From JAYRWD01 sp041918255 (GTDB lineage Bacteria > Patescibacteriota > Dojkabacteria > B142 > WJKM01): DNA of 48,782 nt. The stretch covers positions 1 through 48,782 of the forward strand of contig JAYRWD010000054.1 of NCBI GenBank assembly GCA_041918255.1. Direction: 5' to 3'. The notes under the pieces were generated by a model that was not told the DNA's origin, did no database searches, and saw only the letters and a program-made list of their open reading frames with translations. Below are positions 1 through 8,451 of this stretch, piece after piece (position 1 is the first letter of the stretch; the number at the start of each line of letters is the position of its first letter). The position numbers were made by a program, and so were the translations under genes.

Positions 1-79
1 GATATTAGACGTATGGCCTATGTAGTATTTTCCTGTCTTGAGAGACTTTAAGATATATGTGAAGAACATTTAAATTTTG

Positions 80-156
80 TGGCGGGACCGACCGGGATCG
101 AACCGGCAACCTCCCGCGTGACAGGCGGGTGCTCTAACCAATTGAGCTACGATCCC
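80..156 (-). tRNA. tRNA-Asp (anticodon GTC), CCA encoded
   Basis: Read on the minus strand, the full cloverleaf folds: acceptor GGGATCG with CGGTCCC, anticodon stem CCCGC/GCGGG around loop CTGTCAC, and T-loop TTCGATC. The anticodon is GTC. The discriminator is G, as usual for Asp, and CCA is genomically encoded at 80-82. Confidence 0.95.
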
Positions 157-170
157 ACAAATTATAAAAA

Positions 171-510
171 GAACGATAAAAGAATGAGCAACCTTCCCGA
201 TCTATGATCGGGATGCTCCCCATCTTCCCAGACAGTCCTGTTTGAGCAGGTAAATCTTAGTCAAAGGCTAGTCGACCTCTGGTCAAAATTGAGCTTTTAT
301 CTGAACTCGATAAAGCGATACAATTTTACCAAAAAAACAATATATATCAAACAGAAACTTGATGCTTTGCGGGAGGGTAAATATCCACCATGCAATAATT
401 GTAATTTCTATGTCACCCGATCCCCTGCAGGGTAGGCAGATGTCGAAGGATGGCAATCATTGTATACTTTTACTGGGTTTGGCAAAAAAGTTTAATAGTT
501 CAAGGAAAAA
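171..510. other. Intergenic stretch with one strong hairpin
   Basis: I see no gene in these 340 bases. At 186-218 there is a cruciform-forming inverted repeat: GAGCA, then CCCGATC, a TAT loop, GATCGGG and TGCTC. No T-run follows on either strand, so it is not an obvious rho-independent terminator. Around 425-445, read on the minus strand, a CTGCCT...GCAGG stretch weakly resembles the GC-rich palindromes at 14361 and 28234. Confidence 0.5.
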
Positions 511-939
511 TTAAGAGTCGATTTTAAGCAGTTCGAGAGCCTTTTGAATCATTCCCCTTGCTGGCGATAAATTTGAAAGTTTTTCTGGTGGTATCCATTT
601 GAATTCAGTATGTTCTGCGTCAAGTATAACCTTATCAGTAAGTGCTTTGGCTTTGAAAAGGATTGAAGTCGCCCAATATTCTGAGGCGTAAATTTCACAA
701 TATGCGCCTAGTATTGAGTCTATCTTGATCTTCAGACCTGTTTCTTCGAACACCTCTCTAATGGCCGTTTCTTCCGGCTGTTCCAAAATTTCTAGTTTGC
801 CCCCGGGAAAATCCCAATGTCGCGGATAGGAATCATTGTAGTTGGAGCGTCTGATAACCAGAATTTGACCTTTATGGAAGATTACGTTATGAACTCCAAC
901 TGTCGTGATTGGATTGATTTTGCTCTTATCAATCATCAT
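511..939 (-). CDS. Nudix hydrolase
   Basis: The product is about 142 residues and carries a complete Nudix box, G-x5-E-x7-R-E-x2-E-E-x-G, starting at GGKLEILE and ending REVFEETGL near residues 45-70. This helix binds the divalent metal that cleaves nucleoside-diphosphate-linked substrates, so the family role is sanitation of oxidised or excess nucleotides; the substrate cannot be read from sequence. I chose the ATG at 939. A TTG at 951 is also in frame and lies exactly 7 nt after the -10 box, so a leaderless TTG start is possible. The gene is monocistronic and is followed by tRNA-Asp on the same strand. Confidence 0.88.
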   Translation of the reverse strand: MMIDKSKINPITTVGVHNVIFHKGQILVIRRSNYNDSYPRHWDFPGGKLEILEQPEETAIREVFEETGLKIKIDSILGAYCEIYASEYWATSILFKAKALTDKVILDAEHTEFKWIPPEKLSNLSPARGMIQKALELLKIDS

Positions 940-958
940 AGTATTAATCAAGTGTATG

Positions 959-964
959 ATTATA
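959..964 (-). promoter_or_regulatory. -10 box (TATAAT) of the Nudix gene
   Basis: TATAAT on the minus strand ends 19 nt before the ATG at 939. Transcription would start near 951, leaving a leader of about 12 nt without a Shine-Dalgarno. No convincing -35 is visible. Confidence 0.5.
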
Positions 965-1064
965 GCTAATCCTGCTTTGAATGCCTACACACAATTGATA
1001 TAATCTTAAGGCTAGCGATTTGAAAAGTATTTGAATTAGCGGTTTCTGAAGGACTATAATATTC

Positions 1065-1138
1065 GCACTCATAGCTCAACTGGATAGAGCAACGGTCTTC
1101 GGAACCGTAGGTTGTGGGTTCGACTCCCTCTGAGTGCA
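1065..1138 (+). tRNA. tRNA-Arg (anticodon TCG), no CCA encoded
   Basis: Acceptor GCACTCA pairs with TGAGTGC and the discriminator is A. The anticodon stem ACGGT/ACCGT encloses CTTCGGA, giving anticodon TCG (reads CGA/CGG). The T-stem has one T-T mismatch. CCA is not encoded, unlike in the Asp, Gly and Lys tRNAs of this window. It lies just beyond carB and points toward it. Confidence 0.93.
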
Positions 1139-1149
1139 TGTATAGATAT

Positions 1150-1231
1150 GCTGACGTGGTGGAATCGGTAGACACGCTACCTTGAGGTGGTAGTGCCGTA
1201 AGGTGTGGAGGTTCGAGTCCTCTCGTCAGCA
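1150..1231 (+). tRNA. tRNA-Leu (anticodon GAG)
   Basis: Acceptor GCTGACG pairs with CGTCAGC. Stem CTACC/GGTAG encloses TTGAGGT, giving anticodon GAG. The long variable arm (GTGCCGTAAGGTGT) is the class II type expected for Leu. It begins 12 nt after tRNA-Arg, so the two are probably cotranscribed. No CCA is encoded. Confidence 0.94.
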
Positions 1232-1331
1232 TTACATTAAAACTTAATGCATAGTTAATAAAGACCTTCCTCAACGAATTTGAAGATATGTGATGTGTCT
1301 AACCGAAGCAATATTAATCTATGTCCAAGTA

Positions 1332-3977
1332 TTACTTCCTTATGGTTTTGCGTTCGATATTCATTTGATTGTAAACGTCTTTATAGGTTTTTCCAACATA
1401 CATTACTTCTCCGGTGCTCTTCATTAGCGGACCTAGATTTGTGTCTATGCCTTTTAGTTTATGGTTTGAAAATATTGGTACTTTAATGGCGACCGATCGG
1501 CTATGTGGAATTATTTTTGTTAATTTTTCACCTAGTATAAGATTTGTGGCGTGTTCGACTAAGGATATTCCGAGACATTTGCTAATAAATGGGATCGTTC
1601 TGGATGCTCTGGGATTAATTTCTAATATATATAATTTATCCTCCTGTATAGCACATTGAATATTTCCTAAGCCAATAATTTTTAATTTTTGCGCAATTAA
1701 TTTTGTTGTCAAAACGATTGAGTTGAACATTTCCTCGTTTATGTTCTGTGCTGGAAATATACTTGTGCTGTCACCTGAATGCACTCCTGCCGGTTCAATT
1801 TGTTCGCTTACGAAACATTGTACAGTCGTGCCGTCAGAAATAAAATCTATATCAATTTCAAGCGCATTAGAGAGAAACTTGTCGATCAATAGGGGGGTGG
1901 AGAACTGTTCACTAGGTAACCTGTTGAGATAATTTTCAATATCGGTATGATAATTGGCAATGATCATACCTTCTCCGCCTATGACGAATGAAGGTCTTAA
2001 TAAAACGGGCAATCCAAGAGATGCGGAATGTTTAAATACCTGAGATTTGGATAGTGCCACCTTGTGTTCCGGCATTAGTAATCCCAAGTCTTTTAAGAGT
2101 ATCGCGCATTCTTTTCTATCCTCAGAAACTTTAATCGATTTTGAGGCAGTTCCAAGTATTTTGTATCCGTCTCTCTCAATATCTTCTGCCAGATTGATTG
2201 ATGTCTGCCCACCAAATTGACAGATTACACCAGATAAGCCATTTTTTTCATTTTCCAGAGTTTTTAGGACAAATTCTTTTGTTAATGGCTCAAAATATAG
2301 CCGATCTGACATGGAATAATCTGTGCTTACTGTCTCGGGATTATTATTAACGACAATAGCTTTTAACCCTTTCTTTTGTATTGTTTCGACTGCATGAACC
2401 GTCATATAGTCAAATTCGATGCCTTGCCCGATTTTGATCGGCCCTGAGCCTAATATTACTACTTTGGGACCGGATAAAGCAGTAGCTTCGTTTTCTGAAC
2501 CATGAGTTGAATAGAAGTAGGGTGTAATAGCTTGAAACTCTCCTGCACAAGTATCCACCATTTTGTAAACGTTGATGTTTTTTTCTATTGTTTTTGTAGT
2601 TTTTGAAAGCTGATAAAGTTTTTGAATAAACCAAATGTTTATTCTCGTGAGTTTTGCAATTTCGAAAACGGATAATTTTTGTGTGAAAGCTGAAAATATC
2701 CATTTCAACCGGTCAACGTTTGGTTGTTTTAGTTGACTCTTCAGTTCTTTTTCATTAGCTACCAAGGGTTGCCAGTAGTCTTTCTGATTTAAACCTTCGA
2801 TTGCCTTATAAAGCGCTTCTTCGAAAGTTCGGCCTATACCCATAGATTCCCCCGTACTTTTCATAGAAATTCCAATGCTTTTGTCTAACATCGGGAATTT
2901 TTCGTGAGGCCATTTCGGTACTTTGACTACGACATAATCAAGTGCAGGTTCGAAAAATGCTGTTTTTCCTGTGATAGGATTGGTCAGACCTGGTAATTTT
3001 TTGCCGAGTGAAAGTTTGGCCGCTATTCGGGCAATAGGGTATCCTGTTGCCTTGGAAGCCAAAGCTGAACTTCTGGACAATCTTGGGTTTACTTCGATAA
3101 CATAATATTTACCCGTAAATTGATTTAGCGCGAATTGTACATTACATGCACCCACAATTTTTAACTTTTCCACAATCGTAAAAGCCGCGTTTCGTAAAAT
3201 TTGATGTATATCATCATTTAGAGTTTGGCTTGGAGCCACGACTATGGATTCGCCTGTGTGTACTCCCATTGGATCAATATTTTCCATATTACAGACAATA
3301 ATTTTGTTCCCCACATTATCTCGAATTACTTCATATTCTAGTTCAGCCCAGCCGATGACACTTTGCTCTATAAAGAACATTTTTTTAGTGCTCTGAGAAT
3401 GATTTGAATTAAAATGTTTAATTAATTCGGTTTCATTATTGACAGTAATTCCTCCATTTCCCCCGAGAGAGAAAGACTGTCTTACTATTAGAGGATATCC
3501 AATTTTTTTCGCAAAGTTGATGGCGTCGTTTACATTGTTTGTATTTATACTTGGTAGTGTAGGTAAACCAAGCTCTTGAATTTTGATCTTGAATTTCTCT
3601 CTATCTTCAGCAATATTGATTGTCTGTATGGATGTCCCGAGAATCTTTAGCTTATATTTCGACAATATTCTTTCTTTCCACACTTTTAGACCCAAATTAA
3701 GGGCGGTTTGACCACCAGCAGAAATAATCAGTCCATCTGGTTGTTCTTTTTGCAGGATCGATAAAACTGAATGGACATCGATTGGTTGTATATAGACTTT
3801 GTCGGCCACTGTCAGATCCGTTTGTATTGTTGCAGGGTTGGAGTTTAAAATTATAGTTTTTATGCCTTCTTCTCTGAGCGAGATGCTGGTTTGGGTTCCA
3901 GAGTAATCAAACTCCGCAGCCTGTCCGATTATTATCGGACCCGAACCTAAAATTAGAACTTTTGATAATTTTTTCAT
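1332..3977 (-). CDS. carB: Carbamoyl phosphate synthase large chain, lacking the allosteric MGS domain
   Basis: Makes carbamoyl phosphate from bicarbonate, two ATP and ammonia delivered by CarA. Both ATP-grasp halves are present. The first starts KVLILGSGPIIIGQAAEFDY and ends with MKSTGESMGIGRT near residue 385. The second starts KVVILGSGPIKIGQGIEFDY near residue 505 and ends with LGPLMKSTGEVMYVGKT near residue 865. The protein then stops at residue 881. E. coli CarB continues for about 137 more residues as the MGS-like domain that binds ornithine and UMP; here only tRNA genes on the opposite strand follow. The start overlaps the carA stop by 4 nt (ATGA), so the subunits are translationally coupled. 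It is the last gene of the arginine operon; no clear terminator is visible after it. Confidence 0.95.
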   Translation of the reverse strand: MKKLSKVLILGSGPIIIGQAAEFDYSGTQTSISLREEGIKTIILNSNPATIQTDLTVADKVYIQPIDVHSVLSILQKEQPDGLIISAGGQTALNLGLKVWKERILSKYKLKILGTSIQTINIAEDREKFKIKIQELGLPTLPSINTNNVNDAINFAKKIGYPLIVRQSFSLGGNGGITVNNETELIKHFNSNHSQSTKKMFFIEQSVIGWAELEYEVIRDNVGNKIIVCNMENIDPMGVHTGESIVVAPSQTLNDDIHQILRNAAFTIVEKLKIVGACNVQFALNQFTGKYYVIEVNPRLSRSSALASKATGYPIARIAAKLSLGKKLPGLTNPITGKTAFFEPALDYVVVKVPKWPHEKFPMLDKSIGISMKSTGESMGIGRTFEEALYKAIEGLNQKDYWQPLVANEKELKSQLKQPNVDRLKWIFSAFTQKLSVFEIAKLTRINIWFIQKLYQLSKTTKTIEKNINVYKMVDTCAGEFQAITPYFYSTHGSENEATALSGPKVVILGSGPIKIGQGIEFDYMTVHAVETIQKKGLKAIVVNNNPETVSTDYSMSDRLYFEPLTKEFVLKTLENEKNGLSGVICQFGGQTSINLAEDIERDGYKILGTASKSIKVSEDRKECAILLKDLGLLMPEHKVALSKSQVFKHSASLGLPVLLRPSFVIGGEGMIIANYHTDIENYLNRLPSEQFSTPLLIDKFLSNALEIDIDFISDGTTVQCFVSEQIEPAGVHSGDSTSIFPAQNINEEMFNSIVLTTKLIAQKLKIIGLGNIQCAIQEDKLYILEINPRASRTIPFISKCLGISLVEHATNLILGEKLTKIIPHSRSVAIKVPIFSNHKLKGIDTNLGPLMKSTGEVMYVGKTYKDVYNQMNIERKTIRK

Positions 3978-4993
3978 TTGAGAAGTGAGAAAAATTCATT
4001 AAATAATTCCTTTGAATCATGGGGCCCGGGATTTGCTTCTGGATGAAACTGTATCGAAAACCATGGCTTTGTTTTATTTTTAATTCCTTCTATACTCCTA
4101 TCATTTAGGTTAATATGAGTAACTATCCAATCTTTCGGCAGGGAAGATTCTTTGATTGCGTAGCCGTGATTTTGCGAGGTTATGTAAGCCTTTTTTGTAG
4201 TTAAGTTCTGCACAGGCTGATTTAATCCTCTATGTCCAAACTGCATTTTATAAGTTTCTCCTCCTATCGCAAGTCCAAGTAATTGGTGTCCAAGGCAAAT
4301 ACCCAAAATAGGAATATTTAATTGAAGTAGTTTTTGAATCACACTTATTTCAAATATATAGGCACTGGGGTCGCCTGGACCGTTGGATAGTACAACACCG
4401 GCTGGTTTGTATTTCAAGATTTCGTCAGCCGATAAATTCTTCGAGACAACTATTACCGTGTTATTATGCTCGATAAGATTTTCGAGGATGCTTTTTTTGT
4501 ATCCGTAATCAATAAGTACAATTCTTTTTGAACCGTCTCTGTTATATGTCTTTGTTTTTTTATCGGCAATCTGTGTAGTGATTGGTCCAGCTTTTTCATT
4601 AAATACAGTCAAAACAGACTTGATACTTCCTCCTTTTGCTATTAGCCTTACGAGTTGTCTTGTATCTATCTGGCTTATCCCACCTACTTTATTTTTTAAT
4701 AAAAACTTATCAAGGTGAAAGCCTTTGTATGGTTTTGTACATATCTCACTGCATACGATACCTTCAGGTTGAATGACTTTAGATTCAGCAAATTCCATAT
4801 CAACACCATAATTACCAATTAGAGGGTAGGCGAATACCAGCAACTGTCCAATATAGGAAGGGTCTGTTAAAGCTTCGACGTACCCCGTCATGGCTGTTGT
4901 AAAAACAAGCTCTCCTAGGTACGTCCCGCAGGCACCATGGCCTGTTCCATTGAATATCTGTCCAGATTCAAGAACTAGTAGTGCTTTTTTCAT
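3974..4993 (-). CDS. carA: Carbamoyl phosphate synthase small chain (glutamine amidotransferase)
   Basis: Hydrolyses glutamine and channels ammonia to CarB. The N-terminal CarA-specific domain (LVLESGQIFNGTGHG...GELVFTTAMTGYVEALTDPSY) covers about residues 1-130. A class I amidotransferase domain follows, with SNGPGDPSAY, the nucleophile elbow GICLGHQ (Cys near residue 230) and FHPEANPGP supplying His and Glu of the triad. At 339 residues it is somewhat shorter than E. coli CarA (382). It overlaps argF upstream and carB downstream by 4 nt each, in ATGA junctions with TGA as the stop. Its position between argF and carB suggests that this synthase mainly feeds arginine synthesis. Confidence 0.96.
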   Translation of the reverse strand: MKKALLVLESGQIFNGTGHGACGTYLGELVFTTAMTGYVEALTDPSYIGQLLVFAYPLIGNYGVDMEFAESKVIQPEGIVCSEICTKPYKGFHLDKFLLKNKVGGISQIDTRQLVRLIAKGGSIKSVLTVFNEKAGPITTQIADKKTKTYNRDGSKRIVLIDYGYKKSILENLIEHNNTVIVVSKNLSADEILKYKPAGVVLSNGPGDPSAYIFEISVIQKLLQLNIPILGICLGHQLLGLAIGGETYKMQFGHRGLNQPVQNLTTKKAYITSQNHGYAIKESSLPKDWIVTHINLNDRSIEGIKNKTKPWFSIQFHPEANPGPHDSKELFNEFFSLLK

Positions 4994-5937
4994 GTCTTTT
5001 GGTTGATATCTATATTGATCAGGAAAAGGATAAGTGCCTTTTGTGCGTGCAATCTGTTTTCGGCTTCTTGAAATACCACAGACTGTGGACCGTCGATCAC
5101 ATCGCTTGAAACTTCGTATCCCCTATGGGCTGGTAAACAGTGCATGAAGATAGCGCCAGAATTAGCCATACTCATTAGTTTCGATGTAATCTGGTAGTTT
5201 TTGAAGATGGAGAGTCTTTTGTCTTTCTCGGATTCTTGCCCCATACTAACCCAAGTGTCAGTTACTACTACATCAGTATTTTTTAAGACTTGAAGTGGAT
5301 TGTGACTGGCTTCGAAAACTAATTTGTTTGCCTTAGCTATTTCTTTCGCTTTGGATTCTACCACTTTATTCATTTGGTATCCTTTTGGAGAAGCGTATTT
5401 GAAATGCATTCCTAGTTTTGTGGCTGCAAGGGCAAATGAGTGTGTAACGTTATTATTTCCATCTCCTACGAATGCTATAGTCAGACCGGACAATTTTCCT
5501 GTTTGTTCATAAATCGTTTGGAGGTCAGCAAGAATTTGGCATGGATGCTCTAAATCCGAAAGTGCATTTATTACCGGTACCTGCGAGTATTTTGCTAGTT
5601 CAATTAACGTCTCATGCTTGAATGTTCTTGCCATGATAATATCCGCCATGCTAGAAGTCACTGTCCCAATATCGGGTATGCTTTCCCTTGTCCCTAGCCC
5701 AATATCATTTGGTCCGAGATATATTGCGTGTCCCCCTAATTGAGTCATCCCGATTTCGAAAGATAATCTAGTTCTTAGGCTTGGTTTTTCAAATATCATG
5801 GCCATGCTTTTATTTTTCAGGTATTCTGGGTTCGCACCCTTTTTATAGAGCTCTGATTTTAGTTTAATGGCGTTTTTGATTACCTCCGTGATTTCTTCTT
5901 TTGTTAGATCGTTTATTGATAAAAAATGTTTGCTCAT
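4990..5937 (-). CDS. argF: Ornithine carbamoyltransferase
   Basis: Transfers the carbamoyl group to ornithine, giving citrulline. The carbamoyl phosphate site SLRTR (the STRTR position) is near residue 55, in KPSLRTRLSFEIGMTQLGG. HPCQ appears as LEHPCQILADL, and the ornithine-loop signature HCLPAHRG lies near the C-terminus. HCLP and the paired Arg/ornithine motifs separate it from aspartate carbamoyltransferase. Length (315 residues) is normal. There is no Shine-Dalgarno before the ATG. A 196-bp gap separates it from the upstream methyltransferase-like gene; it holds GC-rich imperfect inverted repeats, so an internal promoter or processing site is possible but not demonstrable. Confidence 0.95.
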   Translation of the reverse strand: MSKHFLSINDLTKEEITEVIKNAIKLKSELYKKGANPEYLKNKSMAMIFEKPSLRTRLSFEIGMTQLGGHAIYLGPNDIGLGTRESIPDIGTVTSSMADIIMARTFKHETLIELAKYSQVPVINALSDLEHPCQILADLQTIYEQTGKLSGLTIAFVGDGNNNVTHSFALAATKLGMHFKYASPKGYQMNKVVESKAKEIAKANKLVFEASHNPLQVLKNTDVVVTDTWVSMGQESEKDKRLSIFKNYQITSKLMSMANSGAIFMHCLPAHRGYEVSSDVIDGPQSVVFQEAENRLHAQKALILFLINIDINQKT

Positions 5938-6133
5938 GACTTAAAAGAAAATGAAATAGACAGATAAGCTCCTAATTACTGAAGCCTTGACTTTATATGC
6001 TGTGTATATGGATTAGAATTGAGGGCAGTAACAATAGCACCGCAAAGACTTCACGATCTTTCGTTCGCTGCGGCGTAGATATGTAGTTTTAATTTTTTGT
6101 GTATAAAAATTCACTTTGAGCTTTTTTGTAAGC

Positions 6134-7282
6134 TTAATTAAATATGGGCTTTAAGGCTCTTCGAGCAGGCCTTTGCCCTGCAAGCATAAAGTTTACTCCT
6201 AGCTTATAAGTCTCCTGACTTTTGGGACCTTGAGTTGATAGATAGTCTACAATTGGGACGTCTGAAACATTTGTGAAGCCCGCCTGTTCCATAGCAGCTA
6301 TAGCTTGCGCAACATTTCCCCACCTATTTGGGTTACCAGCTGGAAATCCACATGTCCATACTGCGATTCCACCTGGGACGAGAACCTGCCACATCTGATC
6401 TAGGACTCTTTGTGTTGTCTGAAGGGCAAGGGTATGATTTGGAAAATCTGGAACTGTAATTGGTTTCAATTTACCGTTCACAGGCGCTACTAAAGTACTC
6501 AAAGGAAAATGCGCAAATACTGAGCCAAATCTGATTTCACCAAAATGCGGATCCATACCGGCCCAATCGCATTGGTGGACAGTTACTTGTGAGTAGCGAG
6601 CCAAAACGTCATCAAGCGGAGCCCGAAACACATCAATGGCGTGTAGGGGAGGCAGCTGTTCACCCAGGTTTTGGGTAAGAGCTGAGACCAGCGTTCTACA
6701 GTGTTCTCCTGATGCAGGTCCCATTATTAATGCTGGATGTCTTGCGATCGTGTCGGCATGATACGTTATAGCTGGCCACAGAGCAAGTACATTTGATGGG
6801 TGGTTCCAACTGGCAACCATATAGTGTCTAAGGTTAGCTTGAGTTTCTTGCCAACCTAAAACCGCTCGTAAATGAGTATTTAAATAATCAAGAAACGATG
6901 AATCCTGATAAAGATTCGCAACTAATTCCCAAGCAGTAGCAAGTGGGTCGTCAGTAAATCGACTAAGTCTGTCGTCTTTCAATACAGCTTGGGTCCAATC
7001 TGTCATATCTAAAACTGGTGGGAGCAAAGAATTTGGAGTACCATCATGGTGTATCCCTACCTTTGGGATAAATTTCCCTCCGGGATCTAATTCTCCAGGG
7101 AGTCCAAGGTGGTAAAGAGTCCCATTAGGATTTCCTCCCTCGATTTTCGTTCCAGCTTGAATCTCCATACCGGACATTGCTGTTGGGTGATTCAGTTGTG
7201 GGAAAGCCGTTCGCGCCGTATCTACTAGCTTAGCATATTGCTCCTCTGTCAATGACTGCCATGGGTCTAGTTGTTCAAACAT
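6134..7282 (-). CDS. Class I SAM-dependent methyltransferase-like protein
   Basis: 382 residues. The second half reads like a Rossmann-type methyltransferase: a glycine-containing strand-loop ALIMGPASGEHCRTL, an acidic end of strand 2 in LHAIDVF, an acidic motif HQCDWAGMD, and a late strand VLVPGGIAVWTCGF, as in class I enzymes. The N-terminal ~150 residues are rich in Trp, Pro and Thr and match nothing I recognise. The gene starts 2 nt after the M20 peptidase stop, so it is placed as an operon member. Its base composition (near 47% GC in stretches) and its Ala/Trp/Gln-rich protein stand out from AT-rich neighbours, suggesting acquisition by transfer. The substrate is unknown. Confidence 0.6.
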   Translation of the reverse strand: MFEQLDPWQSLTEEQYAKLVDTARTAFPQLNHPTAMSGMEIQAGTKIEGGNPNGTLYHLGLPGELDPGGKFIPKVGIHHDGTPNSLLPPVLDMTDWTQAVLKDDRLSRFTDDPLATAWELVANLYQDSSFLDYLNTHLRAVLGWQETQANLRHYMVASWNHPSNVLALWPAITYHADTIARHPALIMGPASGEHCRTLVSALTQNLGEQLPPLHAIDVFRAPLDDVLARYSQVTVHQCDWAGMDPHFGEIRFGSVFAHFPLSTLVAPVNGKLKPITVPDFPNHTLALQTTQRVLDQMWQVLVPGGIAVWTCGFPAGNPNRWGNVAQAIAAMEQAGFTNVSDVPIVDYLSTQGPKSQETYKLGVNFMLAGQRPARRALKPIFN

Positions 7283-7284
7283 AG

Positions 7285-8403
7285 TTAGCTTTGTATAACA
7301 TTTAAGATAATTTCCGACAGTTTTTCGAGATCTTCTACTAAGATTTTTTCGTTTGTTGTATGAGGATGCATCCCTCCATTTGTTAGATTCAAAGTTTTGA
7401 TGCCCATCTCGTTTAGAGTGTTTGCGTCACTCACGCCTGATTTCGTTAGATAATAGACATCTAAGCTGGCTTTTTCTAACACCACTTTAGTTTCTTTTAC
7501 AAATTTATCATCCTCATGGTGTTCATATCCCGGGCAGAAGCCTTTAGTTTTGTAATTTATTTTTACATAATATTTTTTTGCTTCATTTAAAAACGCTTTT
7601 TTTATCTTGGCCATTATTTTTTTAAACATTTCCTGCGAATAACTTCGAACTTCGCCCCCAATCAAGACTTTGTCCGGAATTGTATTGACACCCGGACCTA
7701 CCTGCATAGTCCCAATATTCATCGTGGTTGTTGTTTTTTCATCAACCATCCCGACAGGTAGTTTTTTTATAGCTTCTAGAGCGGGTACAAGAGCATTTTT
7801 TGTTGCATCTATCTTAGAAACATGACCAGCTAGACCTGTTAGTTCAACGTAGAAATTCTCACAGTAGGTTGATCGAAGAACTATACCGCCTATTGGGTTC
7901 GAGGAATCTAGGACAATACACTTCCTTGATTTAAAATTAAGCTTTTTGATAAATTCAACATTTTTACCCGTTTCCTCCTCGCACGTAAATAATAGCTCAA
8001 TCGGTTTTTGTTGCTCCTTTTTCCCTTTGAGAGTAAGGTAAACATATGTTTCAATCGCGTCCATTATCGCGGCGACAGATGCTTTGTTATCAACACCCGC
8101 AATAGTATTTCCTTTGCTCTTTATCCATCCTTCTTCAACAAAAGATACAATGCCTTCACCGGGTTGAACAGTATCGAGATGGGCGCAAAACATGATCGAT
8201 TCATACCCAGAATCCTTGGAAGACAGAGGAGGGCAGAAGTTGAAATTATTCGCCAATATATTACCCATCTCGTCCACCGTATAGTCGAATCCAATATGCT
8301 TCAGCCAAGCTTTCATAAACTCAACCATCTTCTTTTCTTGTCCGGATGGACTATCAATCTTAGAAATTTCGATAAATTTTTCAGTAGTTGTTTTTTTGTT
8401 CAT
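7285..8403 (-). CDS. M20 family peptidase, peptidase T-like
   Basis: A zinc-dependent exopeptidase or deacylase of the M20 clan. Visible are the first metal motif CAHLDTVQPG, the bridging Asp region TIAGVDNKASVAA, the catalytic Glu pair in LLFTCEEETG, a dimerisation-domain motif ELTGLAGHVSKID, and a C-terminal His in MHPHTTNEKI. The overall pattern is closest to peptidase T-like enzymes rather than ArgE, though an N-acyl-ornithine deacylase role cannot be excluded by eye. I start it at the ATG at 8403; the GTG at 8430 would add nine residues read through a GC-rich hairpin. Position between argH and argF suggests it supplies arginine or ornithine from peptides or acyl precursors; that is inference. 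Confidence 0.8.
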   Translation of the reverse strand: MNKKTTTEKFIEISKIDSPSGQEKKMVEFMKAWLKHIGFDYTVDEMGNILANNFNFCPPLSSKDSGYESIMFCAHLDTVQPGEGIVSFVEEGWIKSKGNTIAGVDNKASVAAIMDAIETYVYLTLKGKKEQQKPIELLFTCEEETGKNVEFIKKLNFKSRKCIVLDSSNPIGGIVLRSTYCENFYVELTGLAGHVSKIDATKNALVPALEAIKKLPVGMVDEKTTTTMNIGTMQVGPGVNTIPDKVLIGGEVRSYSQEMFKKIMAKIKKAFLNEAKKYYVKINYKTKGFCPGYEHHEDDKFVKETKVVLEKASLDVYYLTKSGVSDANTLNEMGIKTLNLTNGGMHPHTTNEKILVEDLEKLSEIILNVIQS

Positions 8404-8420
8404 ATTAAAATTTTTAATTC

Positions 8421-8440
8421 CCCCTCCCACCCGAGAGGGG
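8421..8440 (-). repeat. Intergenic GC-rich hairpin between argH and the M20 gene
   Basis: CCCCTC and GAGGGG arms form a 6-bp GC-only stem with an 8-nt loop. There is no T-run, so it looks more like an mRNA stability or processing element than a terminator. It may lower expression of the downstream gene. Confidence 0.4.
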
Positions 8441-8451
8441 GAAAATGATAA

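Noticed and set aside
186..218. Terminator for the Nudix gene or tRNA-Asp
   Set aside because: The hairpin is strong but no T-run follows on either strand.
966..1274. 102-residue minus-strand frame
   Set aside because: It is the complement of tRNA-Arg and tRNA-Leu; the protein has no independent support.
1065..1332. tRNA-Arg convergent to an arginine operon as a regulatory link
   Set aside because: Its anticodon TCG does not match the CGC specifier, and tRNA-Leu sits beside it; proximity alone is probably chance.
2410..2703. 97-residue minus-strand frame inside carB
   Set aside because: Lies wholly within carB in another frame on the same strand; low-complexity basic peptide.
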